64,000 bases of DNA from Bacteroidota bacterium (GTDB lineage Bacteria; Bacteroidota; Bacteroidia; Sphingobacteriales; Sphingobacteriaceae), in assembly GCA_018266915.1 (NCBI GenBank), contig JAFDZM010000069.1:1-64000 (forward strand). The letters run 5' to 3'. The notes under the pieces were generated by a model, which saw nothing but the letters and a program-made list of their open reading frames with translations, was not told where the DNA came from and made no database searches. Positions 15,699-25,324 of this stretch are shown here, piece after piece; position 1 is the first letter of the stretch, and each line of letters begins with the position of its first letter. Position numbers and translations under genes: made by a program.

Positions 15699-18509
15699 AT
15701 GAAAAAACTCTTTCTTCTGGATGGCATGGCCCTTATTTACCGGGCACATTTTGCGTTAAGTAAAGCTCCGCGTTTTACATCGGGTGGCCTGAATACCTCG
15801 GCGATGCTGGGTTTCACCAATACCCTGCTCGAGGTGCTGAGGAAAGAGAAGCCGACTCACATGGCTGTAGTTTTTGATACCGAAGCACCCACCGAGCGCC
15901 ATACGGAGTTTGAACATTACAAAGCACAGCGTGAAGCCATGCCTGAAGATCTGGCAGCAGCTATTCCATATATCTATAAGATCATTTTAGGGTTTAATAT
16001 ACCGGTTATTACTTCTGATGGTTATGAGGCCGATGATATTATTGGTACCCTTGCCAAAAAAGCGGAAGTGAAAGGGTATGATGTTTATTGTATGACCCCG
16101 GACAAGGATTTTGCACAATTAGTTTCTGATAAGATCAAAATTTATAAGCCGGCACGGCTTGGCAATGAGATGGAAATAATGGGTGTGAAAGAAGTGCTGG
16201 CGAAATGGGAAGTAGAACGCGTAGAGCAGGTGATCGATATCCTTGGTTTGTGGGGAGACGCGGTAGACAATATTCCCGGCATACCGGGCATTGGCGAGAA
16301 AACCGCCAAGCTGCTTATTAAACAATATGGTTCTGTTGAAAATATTATTGCCAATAGTCACGAACTAAAAGGCAAGCAGCGCGAAAATGTAGAGCAGTTT
16401 GCCGAGCAAGGCTTGTTATCAAAAAGATTGGCCACCATCAACCTGAATGCGCCTGTTGAACTGGATGAAGCAGGGCTTGAAATATGTGCACCAAGTAAAG
16501 ATTTGCTTGAGCCTTTGTTTGCTGAGCTGGAATTCAGAACATTAGGCAAGCGTGTGTTTGGTGAAGATTTCAGCATTACCGAAATGAAGGCCGTCAGTAT
16601 ACAGACTGATCTTTTTGGAGAACCTGTGCCTGATGCCCGCCCGGTAACTATGCAGGTTGATGTTACCGACATAGACGAACCCGAAATTGTTCCAGGTAAA
16701 AACATCAGCAACACCCCGCATGAATATTATCTGGTAGATACTGCTCAAAAAAGGGCTGAGCTGATCAACACGCTAAAACAACAAAAAAGCATTTGCTTTG
16801 ACACCGAAACTACAGGCACAGATGCTAATGATTGCGAATTAGTAGGGTTATCTTTCGCCATAAAACACGGCGAAGGCTGGTATATACCTGTCCCTGCTGA
16901 TCAGAGAGAAGCAAAAGCTTTGGTTGACGAGTTTAAGTCGGTACTGGAAGATGCTTCGATCGCCAAAACCGGTCAGAATATTAAATATGATGTACTGGTA
17001 TTGAAATGGTATGGTCTGGAAGTGAAAGGCGAATTGTTCGACACTATGCTGGCCCATTACATTATCGACCCGGATACACGGCATAATATGGATGTGCTTT
17101 CTGAAAACTACCTAGGTTATAGTCCGGTTTCGATTACCACACTGATCGGTGCTAAAGGAAAGGCCCAGGGCAGTATGCGCGATGTGGAATTTGAGAAGAT
17201 AAAAGACTACGCTGCCGAGGATGCTGATATAACTTTGCAATTGCGTTCAGTTTTTGAACCTAAACTGAAAGAAGTAGAAGGCGACAAGCTGGCAAACGAA
17301 ATTGAATACCCATTGATCTATGTACTCGCTGATATGGAGTATGAAGGCGTTCGCATTGACCATGATATGCTGAAAGGTTTTTCAAAAGAACTGGAAGCAG
17401 ATATAATCAAGTTTGAGAAAACGGTTTACGAAAAAGCAGGCGTAAAATTCAACATCGCATCGCCAAAGCAATTAGGCGAAGTATTGTTCGAGAAACTAAT
17501 GCTCGATCCGAAAGCTAAAAAAACCAAAACCGGGCAGTATCAAACGGGTGAGGATGTGCTATTAGCCTTAGCCTCAAAGAGTGATATTGTAAGGGATATT
17601 TTAGATTACCGTCAGTTGCAAAAACTGAAGTCAACCTACGTGGATGCCCTGCCACAGATGGTGAACCCTAAAACGGGCCGAGTGCATACCTCTTACAACC
17701 AGGCTATTGCTGCAACAGGTCGTTTAAGTTCAGTAAACCCTAATTTACAAAATATACCGATCCGCACCGAGCGCGGCCGCGAAACGCGCAAGGCATTTAT
17801 TCCGCGCGATGAAAACCATACCATCGTGTCAGCGGATTATTCTCAGATCGAATTGCGCATTATAGCCGAGATCAGCAAAGACAAAAACATGATGGATGCC
17901 TTCGTCAATAATTACGACATCCACACAGCCACCGCAGCTAAAGTCTACGGAAAGGAATTGACCGAGGTAACCAGTGATGAACGCCGTAATGCCAAGGCGG
18001 TTAACTTCGGCATCATCTACGGACAGTCGGCATTTGGTTTATCACAGAACCTGGGCATACCGCGTAAGGAAGCTGCCGAGATCATCGAAAACTATTTTGC
18101 ACAATACCCGGGCATCAAGCAATACATGAGCGATACCATGAACTTTGCCCGCGAGAATGGTTATGTATGCACGCTAAAAGGCCGTCGTCGTTATTTGCGT
18201 GATATTAATTCGGCCAACGCTACTGTACGTGGTTTTGCAGAGCGAAATGCTATCAATGCGCCAATACAGGGCTCTGCTGCTGACATGATCAAGGTAGCCA
18301 TGATAAATATTCATCGTGAAATGAAAGCGCAAAAACTAGATGCTCGCATGACCATGCAGGTACATGACGAGTTGGTTTTTGATGTGCCAAATAACGAAGT
18401 GGAAAAGATAAAGCCGATCATCATGGAAAACATGAAGAACGCAATCAAGACCGAAGTGCCGATTATGGTGGAGATCGGTACAGGTTCAAACTGGCTGGAA
18501 GCACATTAA
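15699..18509 (+). CDS. polA: DNA polymerase I
   Basis: Replication and repair polymerase of 936 residues with all three activities visible. The 5'-3' flap nuclease occupies about 1-290 (LFLLDGMALIYRAHF, GYEADDIIGT, GIPGIGEKTA). The 3'-5' proofreading domain (about 345-525) has its catalytic acidic residues intact (CFDTETTGTD, TGQNIKYD, AAEDADIT), so it should proofread, unlike many Gram-positive homologues. The polymerase domain carries motif A (SADYSQIELRI), motif B (RRNAKAVNFGIIYG) and motif C (MQVHDELVF). The start ATG lies 10 nt after a 198-base palindrome, and a terminator follows at 18531. Confidence 0.97.
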   Translation: MKKLFLLDGMALIYRAHFALSKAPRFTSGGLNTSAMLGFTNTLLEVLRKEKPTHMAVVFDTEAPTERHTEFEHYKAQREAMPEDLAAAIPYIYKIILGFNIPVITSDGYEADDIIGTLAKKAEVKGYDVYCMTPDKDFAQLVSDKIKIYKPARLGNEMEIMGVKEVLAKWEVERVEQVIDILGLWGDAVDNIPGIPGIGEKTAKLLIKQYGSVENIIANSHELKGKQRENVEQFAEQGLLSKRLATINLNAPVELDEAGLEICAPSKDLLEPLFAELEFRTLGKRVFGEDFSITEMKAVSIQTDLFGEPVPDARPVTMQVDVTDIDEPEIVPGKNISNTPHEYYLVDTAQKRAELINTLKQQKSICFDTETTGTDANDCELVGLSFAIKHGEGWYIPVPADQREAKALVDEFKSVLEDASIAKTGQNIKYDVLVLKWYGLEVKGELFDTMLAHYIIDPDTRHNMDVLSENYLGYSPVSITTLIGAKGKAQGSMRDVEFEKIKDYAAEDADITLQLRSVFEPKLKEVEGDKLANEIEYPLIYVLADMEYEGVRIDHDMLKGFSKELEADIIKFEKTVYEKAGVKFNIASPKQLGEVLFEKLMLDPKAKKTKTGQYQTGEDVLLALASKSDIVRDILDYRQLQKLKSTYVDALPQMVNPKTGRVHTSYNQAIAATGRLSSVNPNLQNIPIRTERGRETRKAFIPRDENHTIVSADYSQIELRIIAEISKDKNMMDAFVNNYDIHTATAAKVYGKELTEVTSDERRNAKAVNFGIIYGQSAFGLSQNLGIPRKEAAEIIENYFAQYPGIKQYMSDTMNFARENGYVCTLKGRRRYLRDINSANATVRGFAERNAINAPIQGSAADMIKVAMINIHREMKAQKLDARMTMQVHDELVFDVPNNEVEKIKPIIMENMKNAIKTEVPIMVEIGTGSNWLEAH

Positions 18510-18530
18510 TATTAACATTATCGTAAAATA

Positions 18531-18551
18531 AAAGACCAATAAGGTCTTTTT
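18531..18551 (+). terminator. Rho-independent terminator after polA
   Basis: Seven-bp stem AAAGACC/GGTCTTT with an AATAA loop followed by T residues, 22 bases after the polA stop. Confidence 0.85.
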
Positions 18552-18716
18552 AATGATGATTTGGCAATAAAACTATCTTATTGGGCCTATTTTAAAAACG
18601 AATGACCCAATAGGCTATACAAATAATAAAAATTAACTTTTTGCATAGATTATACCGTTCAGCATTGATTATTTAATTAATTCTTTGCTTAAATTGAGCC
18701 GTAATATCATCTATAA

Positions 18717-20141
18717 ATGAAAGTTTTCCACCTAAGCGCTGAATGCTATCCTGTTGCCAAAGTTGGCGGTCTGGCCGATGTTGTAGGCGCACTACCCAAA
18801 TACCAGAATCAGCTTGGTATAGAGGCTGCTGTAGTAATGCCTTTTTACGACCGGAAGTTTACCCAGGAAAATGAATTTGACACCGTTTTCCAGGCGTCAT
18901 CATTACTTGGTACCGAGCGTTTTTATTTCGAAATTATAAAAGAACGGACCAATAAGCTGGGCTTTGAGCTTTTCATGGTAAGGATACCGGGACTGCTCGA
19001 CCGGGAAAATGTTTACGAGTACCCCGACGAAACAGAGCAATTTATAGCGTTCCAACTGGCTTTCCTTGACTGGATCAACTGGTCACAGCAATCACCCGAC
19101 CTGATCCATTGTCATGATCATCATACCGGCCTGGTGCCGTTTCTTATAACTAACTCTAAATTGTATACGCGCTTTGCCAACACGCCTACAGTATTAACCA
19201 TACATAATGGCCAGTATCATGGCGCCTTTAGCTGGACTAAACTTGGTTTATTGCCTGAAGTCGACATGACAAAAGTCGGCCTGCTGGATTGGAATGGCGG
19301 CATTAATCCATTGGCTGCAGGTGTAAAATGCTGCTGGCGTTATACTGCGGTTTCACCAAGTTATTTAGAGGAACTGACTTACAGCTCAAATGGGATGGAG
19401 TATCTTTTCTATATGGAACGCTCCAAAGGTATAGGCATACTTAACGGTATCGATACTGAAGTATGGAACCCCAAGACCGACCCGATGATCCCGGAGAAAT
19501 TCTCACTCAGACAATTGGCTTCCGGTAAGCAAAAAAATAAAGCGGCACTTTGCGAAAGGTTTGGGTTATCGCCGGATAAACCTACTATTTCGTTTATTGG
19601 CAGGCTTGTTATTGAAAAAGGAGCCGATGTATTGCCCGAAGCTTTAAAAGAAAGTATGGAAGCGCACCCTGATGGCGTAAATTTTATTATATTAGGTGCA
19701 GGCGAGGTAAAAACACAGGAAGCATTAGTTGCATTAAAAGAACAATTTCCAAATCAATATAATGTATTTATTGGTTATGATGAAAGCCTTGCTCACCTCG
19801 TATACGCAGGGTCTGATTTCCTGCTGATGCCTTCCAGGGTTGAACCCTGTGGCCTGAACCAAATGTATTCCATGCGATATGGTACCATACCCATGGTGCG
19901 CGTAACGGGTGGATTGAAAGATACCGTGATTGATTATGGTGATGATGGTGGATACGGTATCCGTTTTTTACAAGCCAGTGCAGCAGATATTGTTCAGTCG
20001 GTAGGGCGTGCTGTTGAAGTGTATGCGAACACTGCTCTTTTACAATTGTTACGCAAAAGAATGATGGCGCTCGATTTCTCTTGGGATCGTTCGGCCAAAG
20101 AATATATTGACTTATATCAAAGTTTAAATCCTGTTATATGA
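18717..20141 (+). CDS. glgA: Glycogen synthase (ADP-glucose type)
   Basis: GT5 enzyme that extends alpha-1,4-glucan chains from ADP-glucose. The 474-residue protein begins with the GT5 signature AKVGGLADVVGALPK (about 14-28), where the lysine contacts ADP-glucose. It has the HDHHTG segment near 138-143 and the C-terminal donor-binding segment PSRVEPCGLNQMYSMRYG (about 373-390). The stop codon overlaps the glgC start in an ATGA, coupling the two steps of glycogen synthesis. No branching enzyme or phosphorylase is in the window. Confidence 0.95.
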   Translation: MKVFHLSAECYPVAKVGGLADVVGALPKYQNQLGIEAAVVMPFYDRKFTQENEFDTVFQASSLLGTERFYFEIIKERTNKLGFELFMVRIPGLLDRENVYEYPDETEQFIAFQLAFLDWINWSQQSPDLIHCHDHHTGLVPFLITNSKLYTRFANTPTVLTIHNGQYHGAFSWTKLGLLPEVDMTKVGLLDWNGGINPLAAGVKCCWRYTAVSPSYLEELTYSSNGMEYLFYMERSKGIGILNGIDTEVWNPKTDPMIPEKFSLRQLASGKQKNKAALCERFGLSPDKPTISFIGRLVIEKGADVLPEALKESMEAHPDGVNFIILGAGEVKTQEALVALKEQFPNQYNVFIGYDESLAHLVYAGSDFLLMPSRVEPCGLNQMYSMRYGTIPMVRVTGGLKDTVIDYGDDGGYGIRFLQASAADIVQSVGRAVEVYANTALLQLLRKRMMALDFSWDRSAKEYIDLYQSLNPVI

Positions 20142-21400
20142 CCTCAAAAGTAATTTGCATCGTGTTGGGAGGTGGCCAGGGAAGCCGCTTATCGCCGCTT
20201 ACCGCCACCCGTTCAAAGCCGGCTGTGCCTATCGCCGGTAAATATCGTTTGGTGGATATTCCCATCTCCAACTGTTTACACTCTGGCATCACGCGAATAT
20301 ACGTATTGACGCAGTTCAACTCGGCATCGTTAAACAAGCACATTAAAAACACATACCATTTCAGCAGCTTTAGTGACGCTTTTGTGGACATTTTAGCGGC
20401 TGAACAAACGCCTTCGAGCGTATCATGGTTCCAGGGTACTGCCGATGCCGTTCGTCAAAGCTTGCATCACCTGGCGGTACATGATTTTGACTATGTGCTG
20501 ATCTTATCGGGCGACCAACTTTACCAGATGGATTTTGAGGATATGATCAAAAACCACATCACCAATAAAGCAGAAATATCTATCGCCACCATCCCGGTTC
20601 ATGCTAATGATGTGCCAGGTTTCGGTATTTTGCAGACAGACGAAAATAGCCTGATCACGCAGTTTGTAGAAAAACCGAAAAAGGATTTTGAATACCTGAA
20701 ATCGGATGTGAGCGATGAGATGGTAAAGCAGGGCAGGTACTACCTGGCATCAATGGGTATTTACCTGTTCAACCGTAAAACGTTGTTCGAGTTGCTGGAA
20801 GGTAACGACCGTACTGACTTTGGTAAGGAGATCATCCCACAATCTATCCCAAGCCATACCGTATTAAGCTATCAATACGAAGGTTATTGGACCGATATCG
20901 GTACAATCCCGTCATTCTTCGAGGCTAATTTGGGCCTGACTGATGATATCCCCCAGTTCAACCTGTTTGATAAGAATTACATATTTACCCGTGCACGCAT
21001 GCTGCCGCCGTCAAAGGTTTCAGGCAGCATCGAAAGATCCATTATTGCGGATGGATGCATTATAAATGCAAATCGCATATATCGTTCGATAATCGGTATC
21101 CGTACCCGTATTGGTCATGATACTATTATTGAGAATTGCTACGTGATGGGAAGTGATAATTACCAGACGCTGGAGCAGATACAGGAGTCGCGGGCAAGTG
21201 ATTCGCCGATCATGGGTATTGGCGACCGCTGTGTGATCAAAAATGCCATTATCGATAAGAATACTTACATCGGCAACGACGTAAATATCAATTGCGGCGG
21301 TAAAAAGCTGGAAGATGGCGATTACGGTACGCACACTGTTCAGGATGGTATAGTAGTAATAAAGAAGAGAGCGATAATTCCCAATGGGACAACGATTTAA
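20138..21400 (+). CDS. glgC: Glucose-1-phosphate adenylyltransferase
   Basis: Makes ADP-glucose from glucose-1-phosphate and ATP, the committed and allosterically controlled step of glycogen synthesis. The 420-residue protein has the nucleotidyltransferase motif GGGQGSRLSPLTATRSKPAV (about 8-27), then GKYRLVDIPISNC, and a C-terminal left-handed beta-helix with hexapeptide-like repeats (about 290-410). Translation starts on the ATGA overlap with glgA. Confidence 0.96.
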   Translation: MTSKVICIVLGGGQGSRLSPLTATRSKPAVPIAGKYRLVDIPISNCLHSGITRIYVLTQFNSASLNKHIKNTYHFSSFSDAFVDILAAEQTPSSVSWFQGTADAVRQSLHHLAVHDFDYVLILSGDQLYQMDFEDMIKNHITNKAEISIATIPVHANDVPGFGILQTDENSLITQFVEKPKKDFEYLKSDVSDEMVKQGRYYLASMGIYLFNRKTLFELLEGNDRTDFGKEIIPQSIPSHTVLSYQYEGYWTDIGTIPSFFEANLGLTDDIPQFNLFDKNYIFTRARMLPPSKVSGSIERSIIADGCIINANRIYRSIIGIRTRIGHDTIIENCYVMGSDNYQTLEQIQESRASDSPIMGIGDRCVIKNAIIDKNTYIGNDVNINCGGKKLEDGDYGTHTVQDGIVVIKKRAIIPNGTTI

Positions 21401-21475
21401 TTACAGGTTTTTAAAAACAATTTGTAATTGAATTGTTACTCATAGTAATTATTCAAACCAAAAATCTTTAATGCT

Positions 21476-21658
21476 ATGAAAAAAGTAATTGCTATGATCG
21501 CGTTAGCTGCAATCTGCGCCGGTACCGTTGCCACTGCCGCCACGCCGGTAAAAATGCAGCAGGATACGGCAAAAAAAGACACCGCCAAAGTCAAAGTGAA
21601 GAAAAAAGGCGACAAAATGAAGATGAAAAAGAAAATGAAGGATACTACCAAAATGTAA
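21476..21658 (+). CDS. Small secreted lysine-rich protein
   Basis: A 60-residue protein with a convincing signal peptide (MKKVIAMIALAAICAGTVAT, cleavage near ATAA) and a mature part of about 37 residues made almost entirely of Lys, Met, Thr, Asp and Val in KxKxKK patterns. It is strongly basic and probably disordered in the periplasm. A terminator follows immediately. Similar short Lys-rich secreted peptides occur in Bacteroidota, but no function is known to me; binding of polyanions such as LPS or DNA is only a guess. Confidence 0.7.
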   Translation: MKKVIAMIALAAICAGTVATAATPVKMQQDTAKKDTAKVKVKKKGDKMKMKKKMKDTTKM

Positions 21659-21670
21659 CCTTCAAACAAA

Positions 21671-21700
21671 AATGCCTCACTAACTTAGTGAGGCATTTTT
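21671..21700. terminator. Bidirectional terminator
   Basis: AATGCCTCACTAA and TTAGTGAGGCATT form a near-perfect hairpin with A-rich flank on the left and T-rich flank on the right, between convergent genes. Confidence 0.9.
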
Positions 21701-21717
21701 GTTAAATACAGATCTAA

Positions 21718-22395
21718 TTATAATTCAATACTATCCCCAATAGGAACCAATTTCAAATCCACGCCGGCTTTAGAAAATTTGTCAGCGGTTGCCTGTTTGT
21801 CAATTTTAATAACCGGGAAGGTGTCGTAATGTACGCCAACCACTTTTTTACAATTAATAAATTCTGTCGCTTTTATAGCGTCGTCTGCGCCCATTGTATA
21901 GTTGTCGCCTATCGGTAAAATTGCCCAATCGAGCTTTTCATCAGCCAGGAGCTTCATATCATAGGTAAGCGCTGTATCGCCTGAATAATAGATCTTCTTT
22001 CCTTCAGCATAAATAATAAATCCACCAGGATTGCCGCCGTATGAGCCATCAGGCAGGCCGCTGGAGTGAATAGCATTCACCATTTTTACTTTTCCAAAAT
22101 CAAAATTGAAACCGCCTCCGATGTTCATGCCATGCGCATCAGGAATGCCCTTACCGCCCAACCAACCTGCAATCTCTGCTATGCAGATCACTTTAGCCCC
22201 GCTGTTTTTGTGTATCTCAAAAAGGTCGGCAATATGGTCACCGTGACCGTGTGAAAGAAGAATATAATCCGGCTTCAGGCTGCTGACATCAATGTGCTTA
22301 GCCAATTCGTTGTGCGTAATAAATGGATCGAATAACAATTTCTTACCGCCTGTTTCGAGTTCGAACGTAGCGTGTCCGTAATAGGTGAATTTCAT
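21718..22395 (-). CDS. Metal-dependent hydrolase, UPF0173 metallo-beta-lactamase fold
   Basis: A 225-residue metallo-beta-lactamase-fold protein of the UPF0173/YtkL group. It opens with MKFTYYGHATFELE and carries the HxHxDH metal site as SHGHGDHIAD (about 49-58), a further Asp in SGDTALTYD and His in VGVHYDTFP. The substrate is unknown; structural relatives are general phosphodiesterase or lactonase-like hydrolases. It shares the bidirectional terminator with the small Lys-rich gene and lies 104 nt from ybaB upstream on the same strand. Confidence 0.88.
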   Translation of the reverse strand: MKFTYYGHATFELETGGKKLLFDPFITHNELAKHIDVSSLKPDYILLSHGHGDHIADLFEIHKNSGAKVICIAEIAGWLGGKGIPDAHGMNIGGGFNFDFGKVKMVNAIHSSGLPDGSYGGNPGGFIIYAEGKKIYYSGDTALTYDMKLLADEKLDWAILPIGDNYTMGADDAIKATEFINCKKVVGVHYDTFPVIKIDKQATADKFSKAGVDLKLVPIGDSIEL

Positions 22396-22442
22396 GGTAT
22401 AAATGTTTTAGTTAGATAGTTAATTTTCTGTAGTGGGTTTCT

Positions 22443-22490
22443 TAGCATGGCGTAGAACACACCCCTGCCTCTCTCAAGAGGGGAATTTCA
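22443..22490. repeat. Short dispersed repeat TAGCATGGCGTAGA with CCCCT...AGGGG hairpin
   Basis: The 14-base word TAGCATGGCGTAGA is identical to 3304-3317, and both are followed by ACCCCT and a downstream complementary AGGGG segment. It lies in the gap between ybaB and the hydrolase gene. Confidence 0.6.
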
Positions 22491-22499
22491 TTTTGGCCG

Positions 22500-22805
22500 T
22501 TATTTGCCGAACATGCCACCGAGGCCGCCAAGCATTTCTTTGCTGAGTGCAGCCATCTCCGTCTGGCTTACATTTTCGGCCTGGGTTAATGCCTTGTTTA
22601 CGGCAACCTGTAATAGCTCTTCCAGTTCCTCTTTATCGGCAGATTTCAGGAATTCTTCATCGATAGCAATGGACTGGATCACCTTGTTACCGTTGGAAGT
22701 AACCCTGATCTTGCCGCCTTCGGCATCACCCCAAACAGTTATGGCATCCAGGCGTTTTTTTACTTCACCTGCTTTTTGCTGTGCTTCTAATAGTTTATCG
22801 AACAT
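22500..22805 (-). CDS. YbaB/EbfC family nucleoid-associated protein
   Basis: A 101-residue DNA-binding protein of the YbaB/EbfC family, which forms a tweezer-like dimer and binds DNA with low sequence preference. The N-terminal helix (MFDKLLEAQQKAGEVKKRLD), the central beta-sheet (GKIRVTSNGNKVIQSIAIDE) and a methionine/glycine-rich C-terminus (MLGGLGGMFGK) match the family. In many bacteria it accompanies dnaX-recR; here it stands alone, upstream of a UPF0173 gene. Confidence 0.9.
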   Translation of the reverse strand: MFDKLLEAQQKAGEVKKRLDAITVWGDAEGGKIRVTSNGNKVIQSIAIDEEFLKSADKEELEELLQVAVNKALTQAENVSQTEMAALSKEMLGGLGGMFGK

Positions 22806-22810
22806 GTTTT

Positions 22811-22934
22811 TGTTGTAAAGTTGAAATGTTGTAAGGTTGAAAAGTTAAGCAATTCCAACCTACGGGTATAACAAAGTTATGGCTGCAAAGTTAAACAACA
22901 TTACAACTTTTCAACTTTAAAACCTTCCAACAAA
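22811..22934. repeat. Intergenic palindrome, GTTGTAAAGTTGAA word family
   Basis: Left arm iterates GTTGTAAAGTTGAAATGTTG and GGTTGAAAAGTT; the right arm iterates AACATTACAACTTTTCAAC and CCTTCCAAC. It fills the ybaB-serine hydrolase gap. A single arm of the same family is at 58750-58795. Confidence 0.85.
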
Positions 22935-22937
22935 AAA

Positions 22938-24155
22938 TTAATCCTCCGCAGTATCCCCCGCACCATTGTAGGCGCCTTTGCGGATAACCGGCATATCTTC
23001 CAGTTTGAAAAGCTCGTCCAAATGTAGCAGGCTACCGTTAACCAGGTTGCCGAGCAGTACAATTGTTACGTCGTTTTTCAGGTCGCGCACATAGATGTGG
23101 CGGAAACCGTGCCACCAGCCGGTGTGGTAAACTACTTTCTGACCCGGAGCTTCAAATATCCTCCAGCCATAGCCGTAGTTAAAGTGACCGCGTATCATCG
23201 GGTTGCGCGGTGTATATGCAGAATCTTGAGTAGCGGGTTTGATCAGCATGCCAGCCCTTAAAGCCTGGTCGAACAGGAAAAGGTCACCAACAGTACTGTA
23301 AATCCCTTTGTCGCCTACGGGGCCATCGAGGAAATTTGGCGCAACAGAATATTTCCAGCTGTTACGGTCGTGACCAACCACATCCACAGGAATTTTATCA
23401 TATGCTGCTTTAGAATAAACAGCGGTATGGCTCATGCCGGCAGGTTTAAATATGTTTTCCTTCATGTATTCGGCATAGCTCATCCCGGTTACTTTCTCGA
23501 TGATAGAGCCCAGCACCATAAAGTTGGAGTTGTTATATAAAAAGTGTGCATCAGGCTTGCTGAATGGCCTTGGTTTGTATTGGGCGATCATATTCATCGC
23601 CTCAGTATTGGTTAAACCTTTGCGCTGGTTCAAATGCTGTTTACGATAAATATCATCGATGAAATAAACATAGTTCATCATTCCTGAGCGGTGCGTTAGC
23701 AATAATTTGATTGTAACACCGTCATAAGGGAAATTTGGGAAGAATTCTTTTACATCCTGGTTCAGTTTGATTTTGCCACGCTCCAGCAGTTGCATTATCG
23801 CAGTAGAGGTCATGGTTTTGGTAACCGAAGCCAGCTGGAACTGTGAGTTGATCTTCAAACTATCACGTCTCAGGTGATCGGCCCAGCCCAAAGCATTTTC
23901 ATAAATTATTTTGCCATGTTTGGCTACCAGTATATTACCGTTAAATCCGCTTTTTGAATGTAACTTGTGAAAAAATTCATCAACGCGTTTGTCGGCATTT
24001 TTGGGGTTATATTCTAAAAGTTTAGAAGGATTAAAGGGTTTACTGGTATATTTTGGTGCGGTGGAACCTGCCGGGGCTGCATTATTGTTTCCGCAAGCCA
24101 TTACCATAATCAGGGGGGCGGAAGTTATCAGGAGTTTTCTTAACACTAATCTCAT
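22938..24155 (-). CDS. Serine hydrolase, beta-lactamase/penicillin-binding family lipoprotein
   Basis: A 405-residue exported class C-like serine hydrolase. The N-terminus (residues 1-21, ending in VMAC) is a lipoprotein signal. The SxxK catalytic motif is SVTK (about residue 110), the YxN motif is in LYNNSNF (about 208), and the KTG-equivalent reads HTG in YHTGWWHGF (about 353). HTG instead of KTG is usual for esterase or DD-peptidase-like relatives rather than true beta-lactamases. Substrate may be a D-amino-acid peptide or ester; antibiotic resistance should not be assumed. Confidence 0.87.
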   Translation of the reverse strand: MRLVLRKLLITSAPLIMVMACGNNNAAPAGSTAPKYTSKPFNPSKLLEYNPKNADKRVDEFFHKLHSKSGFNGNILVAKHGKIIYENALGWADHLRRDSLKINSQFQLASVTKTMTSTAIMQLLERGKIKLNQDVKEFFPNFPYDGVTIKLLLTHRSGMMNYVYFIDDIYRKQHLNQRKGLTNTEAMNMIAQYKPRPFSKPDAHFLYNNSNFMVLGSIIEKVTGMSYAEYMKENIFKPAGMSHTAVYSKAAYDKIPVDVVGHDRNSWKYSVAPNFLDGPVGDKGIYSTVGDLFLFDQALRAGMLIKPATQDSAYTPRNPMIRGHFNYGYGWRIFEAPGQKVVYHTGWWHGFRHIYVRDLKNDVTIVLLGNLVNGSLLHLDELFKLEDMPVIRKGAYNGAGDTAED

Positions 24156-24271
24156 AAATATATTCTAAACACTTTAACGCCTGCGAAATTTGTAAATTAT
24201 CGACCGGTAAGAAATTAAAGTTTTAAACATTTTTATTGTTTTAGTTAATAACCTTTACATATTTTTAAATT

Positions 24272-25309
24272 ATGAACCGATTACGTAAAAACCTGATCAC
24301 TTTAATAATTACCGTAATTACTTTAAACGTGTCCGCGCAGGATAAAGGTTCAGTTAGCGATTTGATAAAAGAGGGCGTACAATTGAACGATCAGGGCAAG
24401 TATGCCGATGCTATTGCTAAATACAACGAGGCCTTAAAACTCGATCCGGACAATGCGCAGGCCAATTATGAAATGGCTTTTACCCTTGTTTCATCGGACA
24501 AGGGGAATGATGGTATTCCATATGTAGAAAAGGCAATTGAAAAAAGCAATAGTCCACAGCTTAAAGCCGCTTGTTACGATATGCTGGGCAGCATCTATGA
24601 TAACGATCATAAAACGCAAAAAGCAATTGAAGCTTATAAAAACGGCATACAGGTCAACCCAAAATATCAGCGTTTATATTATAACCTGGGTCTAACTTAT
24701 TTCCGGAACAAGCAATTTGCCGAGGCTGAGGTCAATGCCATCGAAGCCATCAAACTCGACCCTAAACATGGCAGCAGCTTGAGGATGTATGCGCTGGTTA
24801 CTTTTCATCAAAACAAACGTGTAAATGCTTTGATGGGATTTTGCAGTTTCCTATTATTAAACCCACAGGGACCACAGGCGGCCGAGGCATTTGGCAATAT
24901 TCAGCATATTTTACAAGGGGGTGTGTTGAAGGATGGAAGCGGGAAGAATACGATCATACTTTCGCCAAAAGGTAACCAGGAAAACGAGACGATGAACCTG
25001 GCTATATCTATGGCTGCCCTGACGGGGAAAAATAAAAAACTAACCGGCATGGATTTACTGGAATTTGAGCTGAAAGGCATCTTTTCCATTGCCGGTGAAA
25101 CATCTGAAAAGAAAACCGATAAGGATTTTTATAATAGATTCTTTACCGATTATTTCTACAAACTGGCCAAAAGCGATAATATGCCGGCTTTTACCCGGTT
25201 AGTAAGCCTGAGCGCCAACAAAGACGAAAACACCAAATGGATGAGCGAGCATGACGACCAGGTAAAAGCATTGGATCACTGGCTGGCTACAACGGAGAGA
25301 AGTTTTTAA
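24272..25309 (+). CDS. Tetratricopeptide repeat protein, secreted
   Basis: A 345-residue protein with an N-terminal signal peptide (cleavage near SAQ, residue 23) and about four TPR units over residues 30-185, such as GKYADAIAKYNEALKLDPDN and QKAIEAYKNGIQVNPKYQRL. The C-terminal 150 residues are helical but not clearly TPR. TPRs mediate protein-protein contacts; the partner is unknown. It is 9 nt upstream of the RraB-like gene (15 nt to the chosen start), so they may be cotranscribed. Confidence 0.85.
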   Translation: MNRLRKNLITLIITVITLNVSAQDKGSVSDLIKEGVQLNDQGKYADAIAKYNEALKLDPDNAQANYEMAFTLVSSDKGNDGIPYVEKAIEKSNSPQLKAACYDMLGSIYDNDHKTQKAIEAYKNGIQVNPKYQRLYYNLGLTYFRNKQFAEAEVNAIEAIKLDPKHGSSLRMYALVTFHQNKRVNALMGFCSFLLLNPQGPQAAEAFGNIQHILQGGVLKDGSGKNTIILSPKGNQENETMNLAISMAALTGKNKKLTGMDLLEFELKGIFSIAGETSEKKTDKDFYNRFFTDYFYKLAKSDNMPAFTRLVSLSANKDENTKWMSEHDDQVKALDHWLATTERSF

Positions 25310-25324
25310 CTTGGATTATTGATT

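Noticed and set aside
22938..24155. Beta-lactamase resistance gene
   Set aside because: HTG replaces KTG and the protein is a lipoprotein of the broad serine hydrolase family; resistance cannot be inferred.
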